From Microbotryomycetes sp. JL201 (Eukaryota > Basidiomycota > Microbotryomycetes), in contig JAQYUZ010000035.1 of the NCBI GenBank assembly GCA_033819885.1, positions 62,001 through 126,000 of the forward strand: 64,000 nt of DNA, read 5' to 3'. A model generated the notes under the pieces. It was not told where the DNA came from, ran no database searches, and worked only from the letters and a program-made list of their open reading frames with translations. Positions 44,946-57,020 of the stretch are shown in pieces; the stretch's first letter is position 1; each line of letters starts with the position of its first letter. The position numbers and the translations under genes were made by a program.

Positions 44946-46586
44946 ATGAGCCTGCCTTCATCGCCATGGAGCTTTGACCGACCTCCGGCTCGCTACCCAG
45001 GCCTGCTCGTAGTCAATTCATTTCAGAGATCCGCGCGCGCTTCATTGGAAGCAGCTCTTTTCAAAGAATGCCTCAGCCGGATCGACCAGGTAGACAAACA
45101 GAACAGAATCCTGTTGTGGATACAAGACGAGTGGAAGTGTAGGAGACACATCGTCGAATGGAGGGACAAAGTGCAGTCAGACAGTGCGATTGCTACGAGC
45201 AAAGACCTAGCGGACGAGGAAGCTCGCGCGATCGCCTTGGAAGAGCTGGCTGACGCATTGGACAGGGGCACTGGTGAGTATCAAACGTTGCTTGTGGCCG
45301 CTATCGCTGTCCTGAGAAGTGGGAATGCAGCGTTGTCCTTCGAGATTCCCGATCTCGCTTTCCCTGACCTCTCGCAAGATTCGCCGACGGACTGTTCACC
45401 ACATAGGCCCATTGAAACCACTTCTGCTTTGTTTTACGGACTCGACATCAAATCGTCTTTCTCCTTACCGCTCATACGCAAAACGTCTAAATCTGGCCGC
45501 AACGTCCTTTCTGCGCCCAAGCTCGACCGGCACGGTTTATCGCCACCGCAACTTGGTTTCTGCGACGAATTGCCTTCCCCCGTTTTTCCATCAGTGTTTG
45601 AGAACTGGGTCGACATTCCGGTGGAAGCCGTGATTGCGTCCCCACCAACTCGCAAAGACAGTCTACCTCTGACGTGGCCGTTGCCTGTTCGCAAGTCGAG
45701 TCTTCCCACGGTGCCGCCGAAAGCTATCGCATTACTTGGTATTAAAGTCGATACCAGCCGCTTGGAACCGGCCGAAGAACGATCCGGATTCAAAATGAAA
45801 ACGTGTGAAGATGTGGATCCGGTTCTGGACGACCGACCGGAGGATTGCGGACTCGACATGTCATTCAGCCCACCTCGACCTCGATTTGCTTTCCCAGTAA
45901 CGCCTTCAATCTCTACGTTGTCGCTTTCACACAGTCGGTTAGGACCGACCGACTCTCCTATCACATCTGCAATCAATCAAACTCATGAGCCCATGCACAT
46001 GGCTTCACGACCAGCACAAAGGGCGAGTACAGCCTCGGCGACTACATCGTTTTGGTCATTCTGCTTCCCTACGACGCCGACGAAACTTTGTCGCTCACAG
46101 GCTGTTCAAGGTTCTTTCCGGATCATAGACGCGCAACGTCGACATGTCCGTGCGTCAGCTTCGGAACCATGGTCGTTTCATTCTGCTTTGCCACACAGAG
46201 GAGATACTGTCGATCGGGACGAACCTCTGTTTTCGGAGCTAGACCTCGCAACACGTCACTTGATCGCCCCTTGGATAGCATTTGAAACGCCAAAGAGATC
46301 CTTGACGCAGGAACCGACAATACCAAAGAGCTGTCATGACGAAGAATCTCTCATTGATCCCTTTCACGAACAAACTAGCTCAAACGCAAACTTGTCACCG
46401 AAAGCTGTTGGCGACTTGGCGCGCAAAATGTCAAAGCGACAGACGATCGAGACGAGTGCAGCAGAAACTGATTGGAGGTTGTCGTACGGCCGAAAAGTAA
46501 AGATCGTCAAGCCTGCTCGGATTGTCAATTGTCACGGTGACAGAACAGGCATTGTCAGCTGGCGAGCTCAGCTTGTCAACATGTGA
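44946..46586 (+). CDS. Unknown Ser/Pro-rich protein, 546 aa
   Basis: Single uninterrupted frame from the ATG at 44946; I do not recognise it. Residues 20-115 look helical and charged (ASLEAALFKECLSRIDQVDK, AIALEELADALDRG); the rest is low-complexity, rich in Ser, Pro, Arg and short acidic patches, with repeated SLP and LPL motifs and several candidate proline-directed phosphosites (SPP, TPS, TPK). No membrane span or signal peptide. A frame this long in a genome with dense introns is itself good evidence for coding. It converges with YVH1, only 49 bp between stops. Confidence 0.75.
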   Translation: MSLPSSPWSFDRPPARYPGLLVVNSFQRSARASLEAALFKECLSRIDQVDKQNRILLWIQDEWKCRRHIVEWRDKVQSDSAIATSKDLADEEARAIALEELADALDRGTGEYQTLLVAAIAVLRSGNAALSFEIPDLAFPDLSQDSPTDCSPHRPIETTSALFYGLDIKSSFSLPLIRKTSKSGRNVLSAPKLDRHGLSPPQLGFCDELPSPVFPSVFENWVDIPVEAVIASPPTRKDSLPLTWPLPVRKSSLPTVPPKAIALLGIKVDTSRLEPAEERSGFKMKTCEDVDPVLDDRPEDCGLDMSFSPPRPRFAFPVTPSISTLSLSHSRLGPTDSPITSAINQTHEPMHMASRPAQRASTASATTSFWSFCFPTTPTKLCRSQAVQGSFRIIDAQRRHVRASASEPWSFHSALPHRGDTVDRDEPLFSELDLATRHLIAPWIAFETPKRSLTQEPTIPKSCHDEESLIDPFHEQTSSNANLSPKAVGDLARKMSKRQTIETSAAETDWRLSYGRKVKIVKPARIVNCHGDRTGIVSWRAQLVNM

Positions 46587-46635
46587 ATTGGTAGTGATCA
46601 TCGTTTTGCAAACAGAGGTTCCGATTACAAGAACA

Positions 46636-48567
46636 TCACCGCGATATTTCATCGACCTTGCTGACATTGAGAGCGAAACCCGGACAAACCCAAGCTCCGC
46701 ACGAACATTCTATGATGACCAGGACGTGAGCTCACAGAAAAGCAAGTTATCAGACCGTCAACTTACGTGAACCTGCCCAATCAAAGCTTCCCAACTTTGC
46801 ACCGCATTTCTTTGACGGACAAACAATCTTGCCCGCCAAGACCCCCGACTCTAGAACCGGACTCATCCAACTGAGCGGTTCAACAAAATAGCTCGAGCAG
46901 GAGGACGAAGGCAACAAGGGCGGGTCTTGAACTGTGTTGGGCAAGGCTGCAGGCGGGGGTCGTTCAGACAAAACATCGTCGACCGGTACGGTGGCCCCAT
47001 TGGTAAACTCCTCAGAAACCGCAGATGCTTGGGTGTCTGCGGATGCTCCGGGAATGACCGAAGGACGTGCTACAGGCACTGGTCGGGGCATAGCCATGCG
47101 TAATCCTGGGGGTCCCGTTCGGGGCTGTGATATCCGAAGACCCGCGAGGGTAGGCGGAAAGTCAACTGCACTCTCTGCTGTAGTCGACGTCGGAGTGCCT
47201 TCCATTCCGGTTCCGTTGTCGTGCTGTCGAGCGTCAGACGTCACTTCTTCGACTTGCGTCATCCGTTCTTCGATCCTACGCTTCTCCATCTGCGCGCGGT
47301 GGACAGCCATGTCTCTTCGGTGGGGAGCAAACGCTTGTTGTCCTTTTCCAGGCTCGTGTGCGATGATGTGTTCTCTTCCAGCCAACTCGCGCCTGCCTCG
47401 CCCGGGAGTCAGCTTTGCCTGAGTGCTAGCAGATCGCGTAACTACTCACCGACACATTTTGCATCTGACCCTTCGACCCACAATCACAACTTCTCCCTTT
47501 TGGCCAACCTTTTCTAGCTTTGCAGTCTTTTCAGGCGATTCTTTGCTTGCAGTTTGAGCATCCACCTCAGCTTGCTTGGCGGCGCTTCTCGGTGTCAGCC
47601 GCTTTCGTCTCGGCACTGGTGGAGTTTCCAGTTTGACAACGGGAGACATTCCTCTGCCCGCTGCTTCGGCACGCAAGTTGGCGAGCATTTGAGCTCGAGC
47701 GGGGGAACCGCCTGTGCTCGAGGTCGAAGATGACCGTCTCGGTGTCATTTTGAACGCAAATGAGTCCGCGCCGGTCGCTTCTTTTGGTGAAGGGCTTGGA
47801 GAGGGATAGTACGCCATTACGATGGCAGGAGATGCTCCGTCTAGTGGTCGCGCAAACGTTAGAGCCACGCTCCGTCAGACTTGGACAGCCTGAAGCTCAC
47901 CCATAATCTGATTCTGAGCAAAGCTCATCAAGAAGCGGCGCTCTTCGAGCCACTATCGTCAAGGTTCGTCAGCGTCGCCTTTTCCCTCGGCCCACTGACG
48001 GGTCCACCAACCTTGACAGGGTTCCATTCGCAGTCGCAGCGCTCCCATAGCTCTAGCTGGAGCATGAAGAACTCGGTCGGTTCTACGCTTGGCCTAGCCT
48101 TTTTGATTTTTTGCAAGGCTTTGTCTGCCGTTAGGCCCATGTCGCGCATGAGATAGGCTGCGACCAGAGTGGCCGAGCGCGAGATGCCGGCTTGGCAATG
48201 GACGAGCACGCCTTGCGAGTCGAGCCTGGCATCGGCAATAAAGTCGCATACAGCTGTGAAATGTTCAATGATGTTTGTCGTGTCCGTGTCGTCGACGGGA
48301 ACGCGATGGACGGTCACGCCGGCGATATTGTCGTACGTTTGACGCACTGAGCGCACCGAGAGGGCGAAGTCATGTAAGTTTGCCGTAGATGAGCACTTCA
48401 TGGAGTCACTGCGACTCACTAGCGGCCACGACGTGCGTAATGCTGTGCTGTTTGAGCGTCTCGGGCGCTTGCGAGCTCGCATAATCGCCGATCCACAAGT
48501 TTGACATGACCTTGTTCATCGTCAAGGCAGGCGTGTCTACTTTGGAGCCTCCCAGCGTGCCCGCCAT
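46636..48567 (-). CDS. YVH1: Yvh1/DUSP12 dual-specificity phosphatase
   Basis: Atypical dual-specificity phosphatase that also releases Mrt4 from pre-60S ribosomes through its zinc domain. Exons: 48567-48420, 48346-48012, 47952-47901, 47840-47450, 47392-46767, 46709-46636; 541 aa. The N-terminal phosphatase domain has the P-loop VHCQAGISRSAT (Cys nucleophile) and general-acid region PVDDTDTTN; the helix FLMSFAQNQIM follows. The C-terminal zinc-binding domain has CKMCRRELAGREHIIAHEPG, SCSSYFVEPLSWM, CPSKKCGAKLGSFDWAG and CSCGAWVCPGFALN. Between them is a 120-residue Ser/Pro/Lys-rich insert. The start at 48567 is conventional; the frame stays open upstream. Confidence 0.9.
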
Positions 48568-48976
48568 GCCGGGTGAGGAGTAAGATGTGACTGGGAAGGG
48601 GTGACGCGCACCAACAAGTGACGCGGGCTGCACGTGACCGCCGTGAATAAGGAGCGCAATTATTTTTGACAGCACAATTAGCATATACAGCTGCCTGAGA
48701 GCGCTCTGGATGGTCACGGATAATATGCTGCTCGCACACGACGCGGCTGGCGAGCCCAGCCCCTCGTCGTCGTCCATGCGCGCGCTGCGCTCTGCCACGG
48801 CCACGAAATTCAGTCGCAGCGCGTGCCCTTTTCCTCATCGCGCTTCGACTGCAATCGATCTCGGAGACGACACAGACAGACGTTTGCGTCTAGCACACCC
48901 CGTTCGCTCGCCGACAGCCGTCAGGAGCCTCGATTGCTGTACACGACCAGCTCCTCGTCGAGGTCGATCGAGCGAC
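48568..48976. promoter_or_regulatory. Divergent region YVH1 / CAP10 gene
   Basis: About 400 bp between start codons. The plus-strand frame is open from about 48710, so the glycosyltransferase could start up to 270 bp further upstream (for example at the ATG at 48776), which would shrink this promoter. Confidence 0.4.
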
Positions 48977-51510
48977 ATGGCAGGTCGGACGCCGCTCGAC
49001 GACCTCGCCCGGCCGGCATCGCCTGCATTTCAGCATGCGCATCTGTCAAACGGAGGACTGGCGCGACCGGGGACACCGACGAGGCCAGAACACATTGCCG
49101 TTAGCGTCCAGCACGGCGCTGGTGATCGCTCAACCGCCAACGCTGCACCACCGCCGCCGCCCGTCTCGCTCCAGACTCCCCCAATGTCTCCGACTCGAGC
49201 TGGATCGAGACCAACGACGCCTCAATTCTCTGAGAAGTACGGCGGATACGGCCCATCGAGCCCGTTGCGCTCAGGCAGGACCGCACAGGACGACGTTGGC
49301 GCTCCGCTTTTGGCAGGCGCGTCCTCGTCTGCGTCGAGGTATCGCAAAAGATCCTCCCGAACTTCACCGGCAATGATGTTTTATTACGCAGTCGCTGGTG
49401 TCTGCAGCGTCACAGTCGTCATGATCTTGGTCTCGCGCTGGGCTGGAGTCGATTCACCAACGGCGGAGCTCAACAAGCATCTCGGAACGTACATTCCTGC
49501 ATCAGTAGCATCGTTTGTACATTCTGGCCTGGCAGGAGGGCCATCCACGCCACACCCAATCGTGCCGCTGTTGCAAAATGCCCGGACAAGCTGGAACGAG
49601 CTTGTAGCTGGCCAGTCGACCACGTACGACAAGGCCGTCAAGCAGTACAAAGCGCGCTATTCGACACCTCCGCCCCCGGGATTTGACCGTTGGTTTGCAT
49701 TCGCAACACAGGGCCGAAATCACAGCCTAGTCGACGAGTATGACGGCATGATGGAAGACCTCGCGCCATTCAGGTCCTTGAGCCCAGCAGAACTGCGCAG
49801 AAGGACAGCAGAGCTCGCGCAGGTGGCTGGCATCAGCATCGTTTCGATTCGGAACGGCGCGGCACAGGTTCACTCAAAGAGCGGGAAATGGGCGCCGGCG
49901 CTCGCATTTCAACAAATGTTGGAGTCATTCGTTGCCGATTTGCCAGACATGGACATTGCAATCAACGAGCGATACGAAGGCCGCGTGCTGCCAAGGCAGC
50001 ACAAGCGCATCTTTATGGCCGACTACGGTCTTGAAGGCGACGAGCTCATGTCAGCCAGTAAGTCTGACTTGAAGTCTCTTCTTTACAACTCACTGACTCG
50101 ACTCAACCCAGACCAAAGCGACCCATTCATTAGACCGACGCTGAAAGGCTTCACGGCCGACTGGAAGCGAGACGGTACAACGTGGGACACATTTGTTCGT
50201 GCGTGCGATACCGAGGCAGGCTCTAGACGGCTCGTCGAGTCTGTAAGATCAGCCGAGGTCAACTCGCCTTTGCATGTCCAAGGCCGGTCTACTGCAAAGA
50301 CGGATGCCCCTGTTTCGCGACGAAGAAAAACGAGTGGCGCTTTTCCAGCTACGCGCGAGATTACGTTTCAGAAAGGACTCGACACCGAGTTTGACTTTTG
50401 CGCACAACCCTCTATGCACTCTCTGCACTCGGCTTTCTACACGGACACGCGGGCGATCGAGCACCTGTACCCTGTCTTTTCGCCGTCAAAGCCGAAAGGC
50501 TTCTCCGACATCTTGATTCCTTCAAACCACCATTGGAACCCATCATCCGAATTTGCCTACGAATTCGAACTCAAGAAGGGCAGGACATCGACGCCGAGCG
50601 ATATCGAGTGGGATCAAAAGACATCTAAAGCCTATTGGCGAGGCAAAGTGACACGCGGCGCCGACACGCCACCGGGGCACAGCTCTTCGTTCCAAAAGCA
50701 GCGTCTTGTCAAGTACGCCAACCAAGCTTCGCCTGATTCGGAGCGCGTTTTGGTGGCATTCGATCCAAGAACAGCCAGCTTGTCCTCCATCTTGATGCCT
50801 TTGGCAGATGCCAACGCAGCAATGACTGACATTGCTATGGCATGCGACCCAAGCCTCGGAGAGTGCTCGTATCTCAAATCGCTCGGCTACCGCGTCGAGC
50901 CTCCTGCGCCTCTGAGCGACGCTTGGAAACACAAATTCGTCCTTGACTTGGACGAGGTCGGATTCTCGCCCAAATTCATGGCATTGATGGAGAGCAAGAG
51001 CGCAGTTGTCAAGAATTCTATTCAGCTCGAGTTTTGGCGCAACTGGATTCAGCCCTGGTAAGCCCCGAGATCTGTACGATTCTCTTGACTTTTCGCTGAC
51101 GCATATCATTCAGGAAACATTTTATTCCGGTCTCGTCTGGCTATTCTGAACTACACAACATTCAAACATTTTTCGAAGGCTTGCCCTCGAGCGCCAACTT
51201 GACCGTCAACGTCAACGGTACATCGCCACTCACGCAGTTGACGAGCCCTTCGCCGATTCCGGAATTGCCCTTGAACAGCGACGGTACGCCGTTCGGCGGG
51301 GACAAGGCGTTGAAGGATATTGCAGATGCGGGCCGACAGTGGAAGGAGCAGTATGCCCGCAAGGGTGACATGGAGGTGCGTCGCCGGCGATGGGAATCAC
51401 GGCTCAGCCACCTAATTCCTTTCTTGCAGGCGTACGTGTACAGGCTTATGATCGAGTGGGCAGCCATCATCGCGCCACCTGCCGAGCAAGCGGAAGGCGC
51501 AGCAGCATAA
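48977..51510 (+). CDS. CAP10-type (GT90) glycosyltransferase
   Basis: Golgi type II membrane glycosyltransferase of family GT90, which includes the cryptococcal CAP10 and xylosyltransferase Cxt1; expected to add beta-linked xylose or similar to wall or capsule glycans. Exons: 48977-51057, 51114-51375, 51430-51510; about 807 aa. The N-terminal 130 residues are cytosolic, Pro/Ser-rich; one membrane span (MMFYYAVAGVCSVTVVMILV) near 131-153; a stem; then the catalytic region with FCAQPSMHSLHSAFYTD, FSDILIPSNHHWN, EWDQKTSKAYWRGKVTRG, FVLDLDEVGFSPKFMALMES and FIPVSSGYSELHNI, the last spanning the first intron. Substrate and linkage cannot be read from sequence. Confidence 0.9.
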
Positions 51511-52224
51511 GAACCCTCGAAAGCATCCCTGCACTTTTCTCAACACTTAATCATCAAGTCATATCCACGTTGTCATTAATTGCAATAGCTACACTTTTAC
51601 GACTATGCGGTCACGTGCCGGGATCAAGTCCGCATCGGAGTGTGTGATACTCAAGTTCAAAAGCTGTGTTCCCGCGGTCTGCTTGTGTCCACGGCCGAGT
51701 GGAATTGTCGTAGTATTTCCGTGCCTTGCGGCATCGTCTGAGCCCTTTCATTTCATTTGCCGGCCTGGACTCTACCTTCTGGAGTCCCGTCCTTGTCCCA
51801 AAACGGCAAACAGAGCCACAACGTACCATCTCGTCGAGATCTCGACATGACGCACAGTGTATTGGTAGCAGCCTAGGCTTGTCTCGCACAATTCGGTGCC
51901 TGTACATTACGACGGTATCTGTGCGTTTGCAAGGGAACCGCAGCCGATAAAGCTCCCGAAGCTCTGACACCCTTCGAGAGTGCTTGAGCCTATTCGTCTT
52001 CCACTTGGCGCAAGTGACACTTTGTGCGCGGAGAGTGTGTACTTTGCCCTTGTAGAGGGGACTCGGCGTGGAGGGGCCTTCCAGCAAAGCGAGGCAAACA
52101 GGACATCTCGGTTCCCGCCGACAGTTTCGTGGGGTCGGAGAGGGGGCGCGACGAGAGCCAATCCTGCGCTGAGAGTCGGCCCAAAAGTCGTACAAGGATA
52201 CGGTCAAAGTGTATCGCAGCAATT
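51511..52224. other. Intergenic, one doubtful minus-strand frame
   Basis: About 710 bp. A minus-strand frame (51611-52222) contains two CxxC pairs (RCPVCLALL and HCASCRD), but it has no ATG near its start, no splice-consistent extension, and lies directly against the 7-TM gene start. I treat the stretch as promoter and 3' UTR. Confidence 0.35.
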
Positions 52225-54034
52225 ATGGGTGGTCACACCGAGGCAAACATGCCTGTGCTTGGCGCGGAGCGATACTTGTTTGTCTTGACGGCATCTTTGG
52301 CGGCTTCGTCCTTTGGCTTGGTTTGTGAAACAACAGCGCTCGCGTCAGACAGTCACTGACTCTGACTCGTCTCTAGGCTATCTGCACAATTGAAGGTATC
52401 AAGTGGACGCGATTGAAAAGCTGGCAAAGAGAGCGATGGCCGTACATTGCCGTTTTCGCGAGCCTCACGTCATTGACCTTTGCTTATTACGCTGTCATTG
52501 TCACAGTACGCAGAATTGGCGGCGTCTTTTCTCATTAATTGCTAGGCTGACAATTGCCAACTCCAGCGATTCGTAATGTTGATCAATCAAGTCGCGTCAA
52601 ACCCTCTCCGGCCGGACGCTGTGGCAACTTATGACGTTATCGCGCATTTCCTGTGGCTCCTCATCGTGCTTGTTGCCGAAGGCTTCTTTGCTGTCAGAGC
52701 ATGCATGGTATGTTCGGCTCGAGACTTGCTGAATTGCAGAAAGCAAGTATTTTGCTGATTCTATCTTGTGACTGCCCGACGTTATGCAGGTCGCGAAAAG
52801 ACGATGGATAAAAGTGTTTCCGCTGCTAGTTATGGCTGTCATGACCATTCTGTATACGGCCGCCGCTGTACTGAGCGCAACAGCTCTTTCTCAACGCCGC
52901 GGTGGAGGCGAATCGAATCACATGGACCTCATGGTAGGCATGAGGTTCTGAGGGAAACTCTGCTCCTGGAGCTTTGATTTACACCCTTCTGCTCCTCAGG
53001 CCTTGATCGTGCGATGCGCAGCAGCTTGGGTGAGCATCTTTCGAGGAACACGACATTTAGCAAACCCTGACCCCAGACATCAGGTAATGGTGGCGACTGG
53101 TATCATCAATACCTTTATTATGTACTATGAACTCGTTCTTGCGAGGAAAGACAGACGGAAACTGTGAGCTTTCGTTAGCATTATCCATAAACCTTATTGA
53201 CTGTTTTACATACATTGCAGAGCAACCGATGTTATTTCGCAAATCGCAAATGGTGTCCTCGTCTCCTCACTGGTTTTGACGTGCATCTCCGTCAGCTCTG
53301 CCGTGGCTTCGTGCCTAATCGCCTATCCAACTGGCATTTTCGTGATGAGCTTATTTCTGGACACGTACGTTCCGTCTGCCTGCGCTTGTGTCGTTTGGGC
53401 TATCAATCAGCGCACACGACTGAGACGAAAGTACGTCGCTGGATTCGAGAGGCCTCCGACCCGAAGACATAGCTACAAATCGCGTCCAGAGGATGACATC
53501 CAAGAGCCTGCAGACGATCCGGCGAATTGGCGATCCGACTTTGTCAAAAGCCACATTCAAATTCACGTGCCACCTGTCGCCACTGAGAAGACGAGCTCAG
53601 TGGTCAGGCCAAGCTTGAGAAGAGTGTCCACAGGCGAGACCTTGTTTAATCCGAGTTGGCCGACTCGGTCACTCCTTGCTGGCGCATCAGTCGTCAAGAC
53701 GGTAGAAGAGCAAGTCGAAGAGGAGGTCAACAATGCTTCAGCACTAGATAGTAGACGCAGCTCTGGATGGGTGGACGGGCATATATCCAACAGTTCGCCG
53801 CTCTTGGAACGGCGGCGTAGTTCAGGCTCGATTGCGATCGGGTCGAGGCACAGGCGGAGACAGTCAAAACTCGGACCCGAAGCGAGATACTCGGATATAA
53901 TACTCGACATGTCGGTGCTGGACGAGCTCGAGCAAAGATTGGAGCCCAGCCAGGTTCGCGACTCGACTGATCATGAAGAGTGTTTCTTCGTCGCTAACGC
54001 CTTCTCTACCCAGTGGCAAAAAGGGCAAGATTGA
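52225..54034 (+). CDS. Seven-transmembrane fungal membrane protein
   Basis: Exons: 52225-52320, 52377-52505, 52567-52707, 52790-52933, 53000-53163, 53221-54034; 495 aa. Seven hydrophobic spans in the first 290 residues: around LFVLTASLAASSFGL, YIAVFASLTSLTFAYYAVIV, FLWLLIVLVAEGFFAVRA, FPLLVMAVMTILYTAAAVLS, VMVATGIINTFIMYYELVLA, VLVSSLVLTCISVSSAVASC and FVMSLFLDTYVPSACACVVW. The cytosolic tail is Arg/Ser-rich with paired RRSSG motifs (SRRSSGWV, RRRSSGS), likely kinase sites. Layout recalls uncharacterised basidiomycete 7-TM proteins (DUF6534-like) rather than known pheromone or Pth11 receptors. A sensor or transporter role is inference. Confidence 0.78.
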
Positions 54035-54076
54035 GCCGGACCTGTCTGATTGTAACATTATGCATCATGTGTCGTA

Positions 54077-55137
54077 TTATTTGCAAAGCAATTTCGATTT
54101 CGATTCTAGCACTTCAAGCAAGAACTTGTCGCGTGTTGTCTCAAGGTCGACGTCACCGAGGCTCTTCAGCTCAAGGTCAACGCTCTGTACAAGCTTCTCG
54201 TTTGCTTCGGGAGTAGGCTCAAAAGCATGACTCTTCATGTCGGCGACCCATTCATTGGCGGCTTTGCCTACGTGCGCCAAATGGTGCCGGAAGCCGTCTG
54301 TGCCACCACCTCCGCCACCGAGAACTTTGGTCAAGAATGGCCCCTGTATTGCCCAACGTAACGCGATAGAGTTTGTCACGACATCGTCTGGAAGCATGCG
54401 CGTGAGTTTGTGGCTTTCGGACCGACACGTTCCAAACTTACCTATATCTTTTGCAGAGACAATGCCTCTAGATACGAGCGAATATGCTTCGTGAACGAGA
54501 GCCGCCTGCAAACGGTTTGCAACGAATCCTGGGGTCTCTGAGCAAATGACGACCGGCTTCTTGTCCAGGTCTTCGTAGAATGTAACCGCTCTCGTGACCG
54601 TGTCTTGCGACGTTCCGGCGTGAGGTACGACCTCGACGAGAGGAATCAAGTGAGGCGGGTTGAACGGGTGACCAATCAAGATCCGCTCCGGTGAGCGCGA
54701 ACATTGTGAAACGAAGCTGGATGCTGGCAAGCCAGACGAGGACGAGGCGAGAACGACGTGTGGCCGTGCGTGCTCGTCCAGCCATCCAAACATTTGTGTC
54801 TTGTAGTCGGCGCGTTCCGGGCCGTTCTGCTCAAGGAAGTGTCAGCTGACACGCCTATCTGCTAGCGAGCCGAACATACTTCTTGCACAAAGTCGACGCC
54901 GTCCAAGTGTGCCGGCTCGAGTTTTGCCACAAAACGCAGTCTGTGAGCTATCAATCGCTCGCATGTGTCGACATCAAGACCTAGAACTTGTAGTGCATGC
55001 TTGACGTATTCGATGAGACGTTCCTCTGCACCAACGGCTGGATCTGTTGCCAAGACACCGACTCCTTTCTTCAAAAACAATGCCGTCCAGCTTGCACCAA
55101 TCACTCCGGTACCCACAACCAGTACTTTTGAAAGCAT
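54077..55137 (-). CDS. Lambda-crystallin/L-gulonate 3-dehydrogenase-like enzyme
   Basis: NAD-dependent 3-hydroxyacyl-CoA-dehydrogenase-fold protein of the CRYL1 group, which oxidise L-gulonate or other 3-hydroxy acids. Exons: 55137-54880, 54826-54442, 54387-54077; 317 aa, the usual length. Rossmann motif VVGTGVIGASWTALFL at residues 7-22; LASSSSGLPASSF and IGHPFNPPHLIPLVEVVPH follow, the latter with the active-site His; C-terminal helical domain from ETPGFVANRLQAALVHEA. No mitochondrial or peroxisomal signal seen (C-terminus KLLCK). Divergent, 152 bp from the lactonase-like gene; converges with the 7-TM gene (42 bp between stops). Confidence 0.88.
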
Positions 55138-55289
55138 GACAGCGTCACCTGAGACAATAGAGAAACGTGTCTCAGCAGGCGTGGAAAAAGCCTTGAAAGG
55201 ACGACGGCTAAATACTGCCGCGATCCGAGAGGTGCCCCACTTGCGCCGGACTAGAGGCTTTTCGCAGCCTGTACGACCATTTGTACAGT

Positions 55290-56832
55290 ATGATTGACAG
55301 CGTGTGCCCGTACGTTGTAGTTTCGTGTCACATCGGGCATACTCTTGTTGCTGACAGCGGGGATCGTTCCCTGTTCGCAGGTCCGGAACGAAAGCATGGC
55401 TGCTGTGCCTCGGCTACATGGCAGTCGACGAAGGATGGCTCATAAGAGGCGCCAATCAATCACTGGAAAGCCAAAAGGGAGCTGCAACCGTCAACAAGCG
55501 CCGTTGAGTGTATATCGCCCACTGTCAAAGCTCGTGCTGATAGGAGGAGGACCCCTCAGGTCTTCTGCCAATGTACACTGTCCTGATTGATCACCCGGAG
55601 GCTGGTTTACTGTTGTGGGAAGTCGGGCCGGGCAAGGTGAGAGTGTGAAGCAAATAGTTGACGAAAATGACGACTTATTAAAATCGCTTTTGCAGGACTA
55701 TCCCACTGTTTGGGGAGCAGAGACAAGCGACGCATTTGGCAGGAAAAACTACGAGCCGGTGCAAGAATTAGACGCTGCAATAGCTTCTACTGGCCACTCG
55801 ATCGACCAAGTCAAGGCCGTCATCATGGGACATTTGCATCTGGATCACGCAGGCGGCTTGACATTCTTCAAAGGCACTCAAGTTCCGATTTATTGTCATG
55901 AGCGCGAGCTCAAGAATGCGTATTACGCCGTAGCGACAAAGGCGGATCTCGGGTGAGGACATTCAACAAGGTCCCTTCAGTCACGTCGCTGAATCAAATC
56001 ACGCTCAGCATCTACTTGCCACATTACCTGGACCTCAGCCTCAATTGGCAGACTTTCAATGAGAAAGAGATGGAGTTTGCGAGAGGTGCGCAGCGACAGT
56101 CTCGTGCATCAACTTTGACCTCCTGACATGAGCATCGCAGGAATTGTGCTTCACCACTATCCTGGTCACACTGGCAAGCTACATCCAACTTTTGCAGGCA
56201 TTGGCTGACTCTTGTGAAATGCTTTCTAGACGGGCTGTGCGGCATGCAAGTAAAGTAAGTTGTGTATGTGGAACCCTCCTACAGAATGATGAACTAATTT
56301 AGTCCTGCTACAGCCGTAAGACAATTCGGACAAAGGATCAGGTTGATCCATAGAGCTGACCAATCATCGATAAAGTGGCTAATGACGGCACATGTGAGCA
56401 CCTTGGCAGGGAAAGTAACTGCTTCAAGCCGACTCAATTAGTCCACAGTCCTTTTCACCTCCGATCAGTTCCATGTCAAGGAAAACTACCTCGATGGCAC
56501 GCCACCAGGTGTGCCCGCTCAGAACATTTCTTCACTCACGATCTAATCAAGCTGCTGTCTCTGCCAGGATGGGTCACTCGAGACCACAAGTGAGTTTGCG
56601 AGTGTTCCTGACAATTCAGCAACTGAGCAATCCGCCTTACAGTGCCTGGTTTGACTCGCTCAACCGAGTGCGCAGGCTTGCTCGTCGCACGAACGCCATG
56701 GTCGTCAGTGAGTGGCCTCGCAAGCCAACAGAGTGATGTTGCTGAATACGTCCCGAAACAGTGGGTCATGATCTGGACGTGTGCAACGAAATCTGGAGGA
56801 AGCAGGAGGGCGTGGCAAAGTCATTGACATAG
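55290..56832 (+). CDS. Metallo-beta-lactamase-fold lactonase-like hydrolase
   Basis: Zinc hydrolase of the N-acyl-homoserine-lactonase/AttM group. Exons: 55290-55303, 55381-55502, 55560-55636, 55696-55952, 56009-56085, 56141-56173, 56230-56254, an unresolved small exon ending 56393, 56449-56508, 56568-56589, 56643-56707, 56762-56832. N-terminal GYMAVDEGWLIRGAN and LIDHPEAGLLLWEVGPGK match fungal members; metal ligands are in MGHLHLDHAGG, LHHYPGHTDG and the final VMGHDLDV; FTSDQFHVKENYLDG and VTRDHNAWFDS are also conserved. The intron at 56174-56229 needs a GC donor (GCAAGC) to give GHTDGLCGMQV. I could not join MQV to NDGTFLFTS cleanly; the start exon is also tentative. Substrate class (lactone) is family inference. 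Confidence 0.78.
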
Positions 56833-57020
56833 CGGAGAATTTGATGATAGAATGGCTAGACTGTAATAATTCAAGCTTTTGAGTGACTAATGCGACAAAC
56901 GTCAATTCGGTTTCAGACACGAAATTCTGCAGTGCTGCGGCGCCGGAAATTCACGCAGCCGGCGAGGAAGCCGGAACTGATGACGAGAGAACTGTTTTAG
57001 CAAGCGACTGCCTGTCGGCA

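Noticed and set aside
51611-52222. 203-codon minus-strand frame with two CxxC pairs, zinc-finger-like
   Set aside because: No ATG near its start, spacing fits no known finger, and it ends against the 7-TM gene start; better explained as chance.
53030-53071. Putative 31-nt intron starting GTGAGC in the 7-TM gene
   Set aside because: The frame reads straight through (AAAWVSIFRGTRHLANPD) and removing it breaks the phase.
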